Of a DNA stretch of 64,000 nucleotides, positions 32,401 to 39,626 are shown piece by piece. A program made the position numbers and the translations under genes. Where the stretch lies: the NCBI GenBank assembly GCA_020633625.1, contig JACKDJ010000006.1, forward strand, positions 124,001-188,000, given 5' to 3'. Every line of letters starts with the position of its first letter. The stretch's first letter is position 1. This stretch comes from Myxococcales bacterium. Its GTDB lineage: Bacteria; Myxococcota_A; Bradymonadia; REDH01. The notes beneath the pieces were generated by a model, which was given only the letters and a program-made list of their open reading frames with translations, did no database searches and was not told where the DNA came from.

Positions 32401-32429
32401 TAGGCGAACTCGAGGCCGGCGCCCCGTGA
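29385..32429 (+). CDS. membrane-fused spermidine synthase-like methyltransferase-fold protein
   Basis: 1014 residues. Residues about 15-480 contain many membrane helices, starting LLAACVFVSGAAGLVYEVAW, the typical opening of membrane-fused spermidine-synthase-like proteins. A Rossmann domain follows with VFVVGLGGGITAGSAALHP, VTVAELSEGV, RGDGREWLDRLDRRFDVVIS and QPSNPWVAGNAALFTREFFE. The C-terminal ~250 residues look helical and unassigned. The fusion is common in Myxococcota, but whether it makes polyamines is unproven. The start at GTG 29385 overlaps the coiled-coil gene by 40 bases. A start nearer 29,415 would need a non-standard codon. Confidence 0.88.
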   Translation: MQGDHHVALAPRLTATPRGARALLAACVFVSGAAGLVYEVAWARTLARFVGATAIAHATVLAGFLGGLAVGAALLGRAADRRPDRALRLYAALELVIAGFGVASPALHAAVARAFRAATDGQLPGPALTLEKLAVAAALVAIPAAAMGGTLPVVARATATADALAATTIARLYRLNTTGAAVGVLWAGLIAIPNLGVATAVELAAAANLAAALGALLAHELSARARLALDEEPGSASPPLDDARLAAETKHAATRHTTPPSPRALTVAAGVLGIATLTVEVVWTRVFGMVFGSSSQAFTLMLAAFIGGIALGAAAAERRLSRVRGSVHAASAASWALTAAMVALCIGLPLYERLPYWQFAIANVLERRATAYPVALAAQATLAFAWMLPFTVATGACLPLLVAAAAPSSERVGTTVGRLFAVNTLGNVAGPLVASFVLLPALGLRHTLTAAMALLGVAAIVTNAAADRPADHDRVRTRRRLVASVVTALCLGMLAPAWNPSVMHAGGFRRWTFEPDGTFEQFLESRGRSTTVFNHDGPTDSAVVLRAADGHIYLKVNGKTDASDAEDMPTQRLLAHIPLLLHYAATGNQSPTVFVVGLGGGITAGSAALHPNTRVTVAELSEGVLAAAPLFAAVNHDVLSQPNVEVLRGDGREWLDRLDRRFDVVISQPSNPWVAGNAALFTREFFELMHDRLAPGGIAAQWMHVYAMDDASVDAVLETFGAAFPYVTVWWPQGVDVVLLGSDAPLTVDVARLRAALARTVVRDDLQGDPAAPTTASRFLALQLASESGLRATLDGGPRLATDLDPVLEFTAPVAQFVGARSERFANLDERARPGPSDLLWATLPASEIDLADLADFYAARDTPFSDRLAGSLAHAVVGGDVDAAEFADFATRATGGALLFEAWATALQDAAPGEATPDRCRALLTGAAESLPLRASLYYRPPLTNLEAAVDRCVDDSPDAGPFLYAMFARIEAACGWRDEARLRARALVEGAAPEVVSDAMRELLGELEAGAP

Positions 32430-32469
32430 ACCGGGGCGACCGCGGTCTCGCCGCCCGTGCGGGGACGCG

Positions 32470-32985
32470 TTAGCCGTCGGCCTCTGCGGCAACCTGTGCC
32501 TGGACGCGCCCGACGCCGTCGACCCCAGCCCCGGAGTCCCGCGACACGACGAGCACAGGGCACGGCGATGCCTTGATGATCGCCTCGGTGAATCCGGCGC
32601 CAAACAAACGCCCGAGCCCAGAGCGGATGTCGGAGCCGATCACCAGCATCAACGCGTCGGACTCGGTCGCGCACGCCGCGATCGTCGACGTGACCTCACC
32701 AAACCGATGCCAGACGTCACCCTCGACGCCCACGCGCCGCAGCTCCGCCAGCTGCGGCTCCACGCGCTCGCGCACTTCGTCGTCGAGCAGCTCGGCGGCC
32801 GGAGCAAACCCGGTCCCGCCGGCCGCCACCATCGTCTGCGCATGAACGCCGGGCGGCAGCTCCGAGACGTACAGCAAGACGACCCGTGCACCCATGCGCC
32901 GCGCCATGTCGGCGCCCACACGGCAAGGGCCGGTCGGCTGAGTCGCGAGGTCGAGCGCGATGAGGACGGTGGGGGCTTGCGTCAT
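32470..32985 (-). CDS. universal stress protein (UspA family)
   Basis: 171 residues, one Usp domain. The strands and loops are recognisable: MTQAPTVLIALDLATQPTGP, RMGARVVLLYVSELPPGVH, ATESDALMLVIGSDIRSGLG and TEAIIKASPCPVLVVSRDSG. The usual ATP loop G-2x-G-9x-G(S/T) is only partly matched, so nucleotide binding is uncertain. The C-terminus carries an extra ~15 polar residues. The gene converges on the 29385-32429 gene; the 40-base gap contains the palindrome GACCGCGGTC, which could be a shared weak terminator stem. Confidence 0.9.
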   Translation of the reverse strand: MTQAPTVLIALDLATQPTGPCRVGADMARRMGARVVLLYVSELPPGVHAQTMVAAGGTGFAPAAELLDDEVRERVEPQLAELRRVGVEGDVWHRFGEVTSTIAACATESDALMLVIGSDIRSGLGRLFGAGFTEAIIKASPCPVLVVSRDSGAGVDGVGRVQAQVAAEADG

Positions 32986-33159
32986 GGCAACACAGAGGCG
33001 GCGAAGGGGCGGCGCCCGCGGGCGACCGACCTGTACGGCAGTAAGTACCCGGCAGCGGCCGGCGTGACAATGGTGGCGTCCACCCCGCCGCCCGCTCGCG
33101 TTCGGTTGCGGCTCTGCTGCGTGCGTGATAGCGACGCCCCGAACCAACCAGGAGTGGCG

Positions 33160-34947
33160 ATGCGTCGCAGTGGGATTCTCCGTGCCTTGATCTACGTGTC
33201 TTTGGGCGGTGCTGCGGTCTCGTGCGGGGGCGGCAGCGCCGTGGCGCCACCCTCCGTCGGTGGCCGCCCCGAGCCCAGAGCTTCCGCCAGCACCGACTTC
33301 CCCAGCCGGAGCGAGCTGGAGCGCCTCCTCGGAAGCGCCAATGCGCGTGAAGACGTCGAGGCCGCCGAGATCGCGGACCTCGATGAGTGGACGATGGTCG
33401 GGACGCTCCCAACGCACATTGGAGCAACTCCCGCGGCGCCCGCCGATGGGCCCCTCCTCGCGGTTCGGGCGATGGTCGGGACCGAGCTTCCGCCCGACGA
33501 CGAGACCGCGCAGCTCGACTGCGTGGCCGCGCAGTCCGTCGAGCTGCGGGCTCGATTTGGCGACCGGGACTTCCCCGCCGACATCGCCGAGTTCGTCACC
33601 GGTCGATGCGGAAGCAGCGGCGTGCACGGGTCCCGCTCCGCCTGGATCGACTTCGACGGAGCCGCGCCGTCGCCCGAGGACATCCAGCGTGTCGGTGACC
33701 TGCTGGTCCAGGGGATCCGAGAGTCGGAGCTCGGGCGTTCTCAGGGCGGATGGGGCGTGGCGACCCATGTAGACGCCTCTGCCGGGCGTTTCTACGTGCT
33801 GGTCCAGTACGCACTGCGGCCGGAGCTCGTCGAGCCGACACCCATCGCTGTCGCCGGCGACAGCGTCGAGATCGCCGGGATGCTCGACCAGCGGTGGAGC
33901 GAGCTCGACGCCTGGGTGACCATCGGCGACCACGACGTCGCGCGCTGCGCCGTCGACCCGGCGCCCGTGTCGCCCGCGTACCGCATCGTCTGTCCGCTCG
34001 ACCGGAGCGATGACCGCGCGAACATTCAGCTCTATGACCATCGCCCCGGCGAGCTCCTCGCACAGGGGGTGCTGTCGGTGACCGTCTCGCCGTCTGGAAG
34101 CCCGCAGTCGGCATATCGCCGCGACGCGGCCAACGGCGACATCCGTGGCACCGACGACGCATCGATCGTGGCGGCGATCAACGCCGCGAGGGCCGCCGCA
34201 GAGCTCCCTCCCGTCACTCTCGCCGTGGCGCAGTCGGTCACCGTCTCGCGCGCGGCGGCGCTCCTCGTTCACCCAGACGACGCTCTCCGCGACCGCGTGC
34301 AGCGGGGCGTCCTCGCGGGGTGGGACGTCGAGGGACGTGTCGCCGATGTCGGGATGACAGTTCAGCCGATCAGCGGTCTTCACTCCGCGTCGGAGTTCGT
34401 GAGCGCCGCGGCGCTCTCAGCCGGCGCGCGCTCCCTCATCTTTGGGTCCCAGTTCGACTCCGTCGCCATTGGTGTCGGGCGCGAAGCCGGCGTCACGGAG
34501 CTCGCGATCGTCGGATACTCGACGCTCGCGGAGAGCGACGTGAACGCGGCACACATCGAGGTCGAGGACCTTGTCGCCCTTCGACGCTCGGCGTGCGGGG
34601 TCGGTCCGGCCGGGCCGATGTCGGCAGCTGTCGCAGCGGTGCTGGGTCGCCAGGCTGCGGCGCTCGACCGAAGCGGCCGACTGCCCAGCCCGGCCGACGT
34701 CGTCGACGCCGTCCGCGAACACATCGACACCGGGTTTCAGACCTACGTCGCGACGGCGTCTGACGTCGAGCACCTGCTGATCCCCGACGACGTCCTGTGC
34801 GCGCCTGCGCTGGAGTTCGCGCTCGAGCTGGCGCCGTACCGCCCAGACGACTCTCCCCACTGGGGGCTCGCCGCGCTGTGGGTGTTCGTCGCGAGCGGGG
34901 GCTCCGACGTCGTGGCGACGGCCGCGCCCGCCGGCGCTCGCGAGTAG
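33160..34947 (+). CDS. lipoprotein with probable CAP/SCP-like C-terminal domain
   Basis: 595 residues from ATG 33160, with AGGAG just upstream; the open frame upstream of this is not coding-like. Signal sequence with lipobox AAVSC near residue 22. Residues about 30-360 are unassigned. From about 330, INAARAAAELPPVTLAVAQS, SVTVSRAAALLVHPDD and SLIFGSQFDSVAIGVGREAG look like a divergent CAP/SCP (PR-1) domain. These are extracellular proteins of diverse function. The fold call is an inference from short motifs. The end abuts the convergent lipoprotein gene (7-base gap). Confidence 0.7.
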   Translation: MRRSGILRALIYVSLGGAAVSCGGGSAVAPPSVGGRPEPRASASTDFPSRSELERLLGSANAREDVEAAEIADLDEWTMVGTLPTHIGATPAAPADGPLLAVRAMVGTELPPDDETAQLDCVAAQSVELRARFGDRDFPADIAEFVTGRCGSSGVHGSRSAWIDFDGAAPSPEDIQRVGDLLVQGIRESELGRSQGGWGVATHVDASAGRFYVLVQYALRPELVEPTPIAVAGDSVEIAGMLDQRWSELDAWVTIGDHDVARCAVDPAPVSPAYRIVCPLDRSDDRANIQLYDHRPGELLAQGVLSVTVSPSGSPQSAYRRDAANGDIRGTDDASIVAAINAARAAAELPPVTLAVAQSVTVSRAAALLVHPDDALRDRVQRGVLAGWDVEGRVADVGMTVQPISGLHSASEFVSAAALSAGARSLIFGSQFDSVAIGVGREAGVTELAIVGYSTLAESDVNAAHIEVEDLVALRRSACGVGPAGPMSAAVAAVLGRQAAALDRSGRLPSPADVVDAVREHIDTGFQTYVATASDVEHLLIPDDVLCAPALEFALELAPYRPDDSPHWGLAALWVFVASGGSDVVATAAPAGARE

Positions 34948-34953
34948 CGACGA

Positions 34954-35994
34954 CTACTCGAACACGTACGCGGGCAGCGCCTCGAACCGAAGCCCCGCGC
35001 TGATCCCGGTGCACTCACCGTCCTCGTTGGGGAACGTGTCGGCGAGGATCGGCAGAATGCCGCGCACCTGCTGCTGGATCGCGCGCGTCGTCGTGTCGCC
35101 CGAGAGAGCCTCGAGGAAGATGTCGACGTCGGCCATCGGCATCGCGCCGCCGACCAAGATGTGCGCCAGCCCCGTCTCGTCGACGTCGAGGCTGAGCTGC
35201 CAAGGCTCGAGGGCGATGTGGATCGGCGTGCCCAGGAACGTGAACGGCAGCTCCAGCCGCGTGCCCGTCGCCGTCCAGCTTCCACACATCGGCGCGGCCG
35301 AACAGGTCGTCGTCGTCGACACCCCCTCCGAATCCAAACCAACGGTCTGGTACCGCTCGATCTCTCCGGTCGCGTCGAGCATCACCGCGCCGTCGGTCGG
35401 CACGATCTCGAACGTGCAGGTGTCGTCGTCGCCAAACGAGACGCGGAAGACGTAGCTGAGCTGCCCGAGCGTGATCTGATTGCTCACCTGGCTGTCGATG
35501 TCACCGAGCTGCTCGATGACTCCCGGGAGCAGGGTGGCGAACTGATTGTCGATGCCGGTGCGGCCATCTGGCGACGTCACGTCTGCCTTGCCACACCCGC
35601 GGGTGTCTCCGGCGGTAGAGACGATGCCGTCGACGTCGAATCCGTCGACGTGCCCGTCGGCGCCAGGGATGATGAAGTGGATCGCCGACAGCAGCCACGT
35701 GCCGCCGCTCTCGTACGAGCAGAGCGCCGCGCCGGAGTCGTCGGCGCCGGAGTCGTCGGTGCCGGAGTCGTCGGTGCCAGCATCATCGCCCGTGTCGCCC
35801 GAGCCCTCGCCGTCCGCGACCGCGTCAGCCTGAGCCGCGACATCGGCACCGGCGTCACCACCCGAGTCCCCCTCGGCGGCAGCGTCAACGCCGACGTCCG
35901 ACGAGTCCTCGGGCGTCTCGTCGTCGCCGCACGAGGGCACGGAGAGCGCGGCCACAGCGAGCGCGACGACGACGGAACGGGGACGTATGGCCAT
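34954..35994 (-). CDS. lipoprotein with Asp/Gly-rich linker, unknown function
   Basis: 346 residues. The signal sequence ends in AALSVPSC (lipobox), followed by about 70 residues of low-complexity Asp/Gly/Ala/Ser with the repeat DDSGxDDSG. This is the style of surface lipoproteins in Myxococcota. The folded part (from about 92, CSYESGGTWLLSAIHFIIPG) has several Cys and beta-strand character. No Pfam-like motif is recognised. It is the last chromosomal-looking gene before the accessory island. Confidence 0.75.
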   Translation of the reverse strand: MAIRPRSVVVALAVAALSVPSCGDDETPEDSSDVGVDAAAEGDSGGDAGADVAAQADAVADGEGSGDTGDDAGTDDSGTDDSGADDSGAALCSYESGGTWLLSAIHFIIPGADGHVDGFDVDGIVSTAGDTRGCGKADVTSPDGRTGIDNQFATLLPGVIEQLGDIDSQVSNQITLGQLSYVFRVSFGDDDTCTFEIVPTDGAVMLDATGEIERYQTVGLDSEGVSTTTTCSAAPMCGSWTATGTRLELPFTFLGTPIHIALEPWQLSLDVDETGLAHILVGGAMPMADVDIFLEALSGDTTTRAIQQQVRGILPILADTFPNEDGECTGISAGLRFEALPAYVFE

Positions 35995-36223
35995 GGGACG
36001 TTCTCTCGACCAGGAGGGCGACTCTGGCGTCGATAGCGCGGTTCGGGGCCGGGCTCAAGGTCTCGAACCGCGTCGTTCCCAACCACTGCACGTTCGGCTG
36101 GACCGCGTCGCCGGCGTGATGTGCCGACTTGAGACACACCCAGCCGTGCTGTGGGCGCTCGAGGGAGTCGGTTCTTCGCCGCGGGCCTGGACTCGGCACA
36201 CACTCTCGCGTACCGCGATCCTC

Positions 36224-37111
36224 ATGCCAAGCACGCTCCATGAGCTCCTGCTGGAGATGATCCGGCGGAACCCGGGTCTTCTCCGGTCGCTGACGGGCGA
36301 CGCGCTCGCGGACGTGTGGATGGCGGACGCGCCGGTGTCCGTCGTCGACTCGCAGCTCGTAGCGCTCGCGCCGATCGAGCGGCGTGCGGACCTCGTGCTG
36401 GAGCTGCCCGGGCTGACCGTCGTCGTCGAGGCGCAGCTCCGGGTCGACGCGAAGAAGCTGACGGCGTGGCCAACCTATCAGGTGCTGCTCCGCAGCCGCT
36501 CGAATCACCCGGTCGCGGTCGTTGTGTTGACGACGAAGCGGAGCGTCGAGCGGTGGGCGACGGCAGGGCTAGAGCTGGGACCGGGACAGGTCTGGGCGCC
36601 GCTCGTCGTCGGCCCATCGGCGCTTCCGAGCGCACCGAGCCGAGAGGCGGTGGCCCGGAATCCGGCGCTCGCGGTCCTCGCGGCAGAGCTGATGGACCCG
36701 CACTCGCCGGTCGACGTAGGCTTGCCGACGCTTCGCACGGCCGTGCACGGGCTCGACGACGCGGCCCGAGCCGGTCTTGCGGCCGACACCGCCGAACTGT
36801 ACCTTGACGCTGTGCTCGCCGCGGCCCCCGAGGCCGTGCGGACGGCGCTGGAGGCCGAGATGGAGCTGCGAAACTACGAGTACAAGAGCGACTTCGCGAA
36901 GAAGTATGTCGCGATCGGACGCGCCGAGGGTGAGGCGCGGGGCGAAGCGCGGGGTCGCGCCGAGGCGCTCCTGGTCGTGGCGGCGAGCCGCGGACTGAAG
37001 CTCTCCGCTGCCGAGCGCGAGCTCGTCTCGGAGTGCACGGACCTCGCGACGCTGGACCGATGGGTCGTTCGCGCAGCGACCGTCGGGCGCGCATCCGAGA
37101 TCTTCGAGTAG
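36224..37111 (+). CDS. Rpn-like PD-(D/E)XK nuclease, copy 1
   Basis: 295 residues; resembles the Rpn/PDDEXK-transposase family of putative recombination-promoting nucleases. The catalytic core is ERRADLVLELPGLTVVVEAQ (Asp, then Glu-x-Gln in the ExK position), preceded by ELLLEMIRRNP and followed by KLTAWPTYQVLLRSR. The C-terminal third contains KSDFAKKYVAIGRAEGEARG, a short run of EARG/RAEG repeats and a final helical tail. Two near-identical copies lie at 43.1 and 46.5 kb and differ mainly in repeat number. About 70 bases of shared leader precede the ATG, and an IS66 end remnant follows. In E. coli, full-length Rpn proteins cut DNA and act in phage defence. Confidence 0.82.
   Translation: MPSTLHELLLEMIRRNPGLLRSLTGDALADVWMADAPVSVVDSQLVALAPIERRADLVLELPGLTVVVEAQLRVDAKKLTAWPTYQVLLRSRSNHPVAVVVLTTKRSVERWATAGLELGPGQVWAPLVVGPSALPSAPSREAVARNPALAVLAAELMDPHSPVDVGLPTLRTAVHGLDDAARAGLAADTAELYLDAVLAAAPEAVRTALEAEMELRNYEYKSDFAKKYVAIGRAEGEARGEARGRAEALLVVAASRGLKLSAAERELVSECTDLATLDRWVVRAATVGRASEIFE
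36860..37111 (+). CDS. candidate intragenic Rpn short protein, copy 1
   Basis: An in-frame ATG within the nuclease gene is preceded by GGAGG (36850-36854) with a five-base spacer. It would give 83 residues: MELRNYEYKSDFAKKYVAIG, the EARG repeats and the tail. In E. coli rpn genes an internal start yields a C-terminal protein that inhibits the nuclease. The same site is present in all three copies here. Expression is not shown by the sequence alone. Confidence 0.4.
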   Translation: MELRNYEYKSDFAKKYVAIGRAEGEARGEARGRAEALLVVAASRGLKLSAAERELVSECTDLATLDRWVVRAATVGRASEIFE

Positions 37112-37124
37112 GCGCTGCGGGCCC

Positions 37125-37231
37125 GGCGCCAACGCTCCCTCGATCCCCGCGTCGTCCTTCTCGGGCTGGGACAACGCGAGGACTTGGGGGCGCCAACCGC
37201 CGGAACTGTCCCTAGTAGCGAACGTTTACGC
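37125..37231. mobile_element. solitary IS66 end remnant
   Basis: This resembles the right end of the complete IS66 element at 43.0-43.14 kb: GCGCCAACGCTCCCTCGAT, then GGGACAACGCGAGGA, and the terminal GTAGCGAACGTTTAC ending at 37231. No transposase remains. It lies directly downstream of Rpn copy 1, at the point where the 3' flanks of copies 2 and 3 differ from it. Confidence 0.65.
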
Positions 37232-37284
37232 AATGCGTAAGTGCCCGCGGGGCGGGGCCACGCCCAAGGCGCGGACGGCGATCG

Positions 37285-37724
37285 TCATGGTGCTACGTCC
37301 GGTCGAATCAGCGTGACGAGGTCCACCTCGTCGCGTGCAATGCTGAATTGCACATGGAGGAACCCCTCGGGAAGCGCGAAACGAACCCAGGCACCATGGG
37401 AAACGGGGACCAGGATGCGCTTCCACTACGCTCCGGCGAGCCGAAGCGCTCCAACACCTGACTGCGCGTCATCCGAAACGTGTCGTCGACGAGGGACTCT
37501 CCGTCGCCTCCACGTTCAACGAACACGGTTGCGATCTTGTCGAAGGCGTCGCACTTTACGCTGACCCCGCGTCCGACGAACTCGTAAATGATCGTTGGAC
37601 TGTCGAGATCGTCATAGGCGACCTCGTCGAGCGCGACCTCGCTGCGGATTGCATCCCAGCGTGAGAGTGGCTCGGAAGTGAGCAATTCGTCAATGTGGAC
37701 TCCTAGGTAGCCGAGCAGCCGCAT
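37285..37724 (-). CDS. orphan immunity-like protein, one frameshift
   Basis: From ATG 37724 the frame reads MRLLGYLGVHIDELLTSEPL, RWDAIRSEVALDEVAYDDLD, YEFVGRGVSVKCDAFDKIAT and MTRSQVLERFGSPERSG. Adding one A in TGGAAGC near 37,425 continues it as KRILVPVSHGAWVRFALPEG, FLHVQFSIARDEVDLVTL, ending at TGA 37285. The result is about 146 residues of the kind found as small cytoplasmic immunity partners of Rhs toxins. The stop of a vanished upstream frame (QEWVA) overlaps its ATG as TGATG, and just upstream is the Rhs-boundary repeat. I infer a toxin lost by recombination, with the immunity gene kept. GC content is visibly lower than in the surrounding chromosome. Confidence 0.6.
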
Positions 37725-37770
37725 CACGCCACCCACTCCTGGATACCAAAACACGTACGCGCCCCTGGCG

Positions 37771-37880
37771 CGCGTGATCTGAGGTCAGAGCCGAATTCCA
37801 CCGTCATCACCGACCAGGGGGACGTGCCGCAGAGTGCGTACCCGGTGACCGTACCTTCGCGCGCCCCCGCTCGCAAGCGG
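37771..37880. repeat. Rhs-boundary repeat, copy A
   Basis: About 110 bases similar to 40413-40520 and 46321-46432, starting GTGATCTGAGGTCAG and ending CGCAAGCGG. On the minus strand it encodes PAVMTVEFGSDLRS-like text that opens each Rhs tip. In copies B and C it continues into the Rpn leader; here the continuation is replaced by the comM fragment. Confidence 0.7.
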
Positions 37881-38220
37881 CGAGGTGCGCCCCGTCCGTG
37901 GCGCGCTCTCGATCGCGATCGCGGCGCGGGATGCCGGGCTTGCCGGCGTCGTAGTCCCGCGAGCAAACGCGGCCGAAGCGAGCCTGGTCGCGGGCCTCGA
38001 CGTCGTGGCGGTCGAACACCTGACAGAGGCGCTCGCGTTCGCGCGTGGGCGGGCCGACGAGCTGCGGGTCGCTCGGCGCACCCCAGAGGAGCTGGTGAAT
38101 GACTTGCCGAGCCCGTTCGACATGGCCGACGTGCGCGGCCAGGAGCAGGCGAAGCGGGCGCTCGAGGTCGCTGCGGCCGGTGGGCACAACGTCCTGCTCG
38201 TCGGCCCCCCGGGGTCGGGG
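37881..38220 (+). pseudogene. fragment of comM/yifB
   Basis: A 340-base partial copy of 48157-48496 of the intact gene. It encodes the segment from GEVRPVRGALSIAIAARDAG to NVLLVGPPGSG and stops just before the Walker A Lys-Thr. It differs from the parent at scattered bases, so it is not a fresh assembly duplicate. It is joined precisely to the end of the Rhs-boundary repeat on the left and to unrelated DNA on the right. It cannot encode a working ATPase. Confidence 0.85.
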
Positions 38221-38370
38221 GAGGGTGTTCCGCGGGACCAAGGATCTCTTCGCGGTGCTGCCCTCGGCGCAGCTTCTGCGTCGCCGGTCAGGTGGGAGTA
38301 CCCGCCCGACGTTTGCTGCGAAGGCGCGGCGCGCTCGCAGCTCCGCGTGGGCGCCCGGTGGCGAGCGACG
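38221..38370. other. unassigned spacer between the comM fragment and an IS66 remnant
   Basis: About 150 bases with no gene that I can support. It may be further recombination debris. Confidence 0.3.
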
Positions 38371-38499
38371 TCAGACCAGTAGGGCGCAGAACCCAGCGCC
38401 AACGCGTCCTCGATCTCCATGTCGTCGTCCTTGGGTTGGGAGGACGCGAGGACGGCCGGCTCAGACCCGCCGGATCACGCCCTCGTAGTGAACGTTTAC
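38371..38499. mobile_element. solitary IS66 right end with start of tnpA
   Basis: Matches 43009-43139 of the complete element: TCAGACCAGTAGGGCGC to the terminal GAACGTTTAC. On the minus strand it encodes the tnpA N-terminus, MEIEDALALGSAPYWSD, compared with MEIEEALALGSAPYWSE in the complete copy. No other part of the element is present. Confidence 0.8.
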
Positions 38500-38516
38500 G
38501 GCGCACGGAGGCAATC

Positions 38517-38590
38517 GTCGTCAGTCCAGCAGGGCGCGGAACCCAGCGCCGAGGGTTCCTCGATCTGAGTGTCGGCCGTCTCGGGCCGTC
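38517..38590. mobile_element. second, degenerate IS66 end
   Basis: A weaker repetition of the same end, visible as CAGGGCGCGGAACCCAGCGCC and TTCCTCGAT, next to the previous remnant. It indicates more than one past insertion or rearrangement here. Confidence 0.45.
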
Positions 38591-38712
38591 GAACAGGCCG
38601 CGCCGGAACGAGCGCCCCCGTGCCAGAGTGGCGACTTCGGCTCGAGCTGACGACCCAGGCGTCACTGAGCAGTCACCTTCGAAGCCGTCACCTCACTTGC
38701 CCACATCGCCGC

Positions 38713-38770
38713 GTGACCCATCGTCCAGTCCGAAGTCCCACAGCCACCCGACGCCTCGCCGTTGGGTCAC
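38713..38770. terminator. inverted repeat downstream of the lipoprotein pair
   Basis: GTGACCCA (38713-38720) and TGGGTCAC (38763-38770) are perfect arms separated by 42 bases, nine bases beyond the stop of the 38779-39255 gene. No T-run follows, so termination is only a possibility. Confidence 0.25.
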
Positions 38771-38778
38771 GGACATAC

Positions 38779-39255
38779 TCACCACTCGAGCACAGAGCGC
38801 GGCGCGAGGACGGCGTCCCGGTCAAACTCGTCGTCGTCAACCCAACAATCCAGCGTAGCGCTCACGAACGGATCGGAGTCTTCGTCAACCCTCAGCACGA
38901 CCGATAGCGGGCTCAATCGAACGGTGCACTGTCGTCCGTTGCATCGAACTTTGAGCGCGCTGTCTAACAAAGAAACGCGTGGCGCGGGCGCCGGGGCTGT
39001 TGTTGTTAGCGGAGGCGGAAGCACGATGTCTTCGTCACCCTGCGCGAAGACGAACGTTCGATATCTGTCATTGGGCTCGCTCCAAACATCAACATCGGGG
39101 CGGAAAGCGACAAGGCGAATTGCGCACACAACAAACGGATCGCTCACGATACCGGAGTGCGCGCAGGCGTCAACGAGGAGGCTCGACAGCCCAAGGCACG
39201 CAATGGCAAGTCCTGGGACTTGCTTGTCGTTGGAAGTCCTCAAACGCAGCGTCAT
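38779..39255 (-). CDS. lipoprotein, second gene after the Rhs metallopeptidase toxin; probable immunity protein
   Basis: 158 residues. The N-terminus has a signal-like segment (VPGLAIACLGLSSLLVDAC) with a possible lipobox at VDAC. The rest is acidic with several Cys (VRCNGRQCTVRLSPLSVVLR, DCWVDDDEFDRD). ATG 39255 overlaps the stop of the preceding small lipoprotein (ATGA), so both are translated with the toxin gene. A tandem of two small lipoproteins behind a toxin suggests periplasmic immunity. No family is recognised. Base composition is less GC-rich than the chromosome. Confidence 0.6.
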   Translation of the reverse strand: MTLRLRTSNDKQVPGLAIACLGLSSLLVDACAHSGIVSDPFVVCAIRLVAFRPDVDVWSEPNDRYRTFVFAQGDEDIVLPPPLTTTAPAPAPRVSLLDSALKVRCNGRQCTVRLSPLSVVLRVDEDSDPFVSATLDCWVDDDEFDRDAVLAPRSVLEW

Positions 39256-39626
39256 TCAGTCGGTCCTCGAAGTTCAAAGCGCAGCGCCCCCGAGGAGCCG
39301 ACTTGAATCTTCAGGGTGGGAAAAGTAGCACGGATCTCACAGGTCTCGGCGTCGGCAGGCGACGATGCGACCACCGCTCTGCGCCTGTGCGCGCCGCGGA
39401 GGAGTGCAGTTGGGCGCTGCCCGCACTCCAGCACAAATTCATCCGACGTCAAGACGCGATACAGCCAGATTTCCGACTCAGGCGGTGTGGATGGCGATGC
39501 GTCGGCGACATAGATAGATGCACGGATGGGGCACTGGGTCGAGGTCACACAGGACGATGCGCCGCCCGCGATGCCGTAGACCAGGAACCAAACTACGATG
39601 GCCCGATGAGAGTAGTTCGCCGTCAC
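39252..39626 (-). CDS. small lipoprotein overlapping the metallopeptidase toxin; probable immunity protein
   Basis: 124 residues from GTG 39626, which overlaps the toxin stop (GTGA). The signal segment RAIVVWFLVYGIAGGASSC ends in a plausible lipobox (ASSC), so the product should be a periplasmic lipoprotein. The mature part includes SEIWLYRVLTSDEFVLECGQ and ATFPTLKIQVGSSGALRFEL. The tight overlap with a toxin frame is typical of toxin-immunity pairs. The assignment rests on context, not on a known family. Confidence 0.6.
   Translation of the reverse strand: MTANYSHRAIVVWFLVYGIAGGASSCVTSTQCPIRASIYVADASPSTPPESEIWLYRVLTSDEFVLECGQRPTALLRGAHRRRAVVASSPADAETCEIRATFPTLKIQVGSSGALRFELRGPTE

Noticed and set aside
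36010..36223. A gene in the leader of Rpn copy 1 by extending the frame upstream
   Set aside because: The extension is not shared by copy 3, whose homology upstream of ATG is in a non-coding leader repeat.
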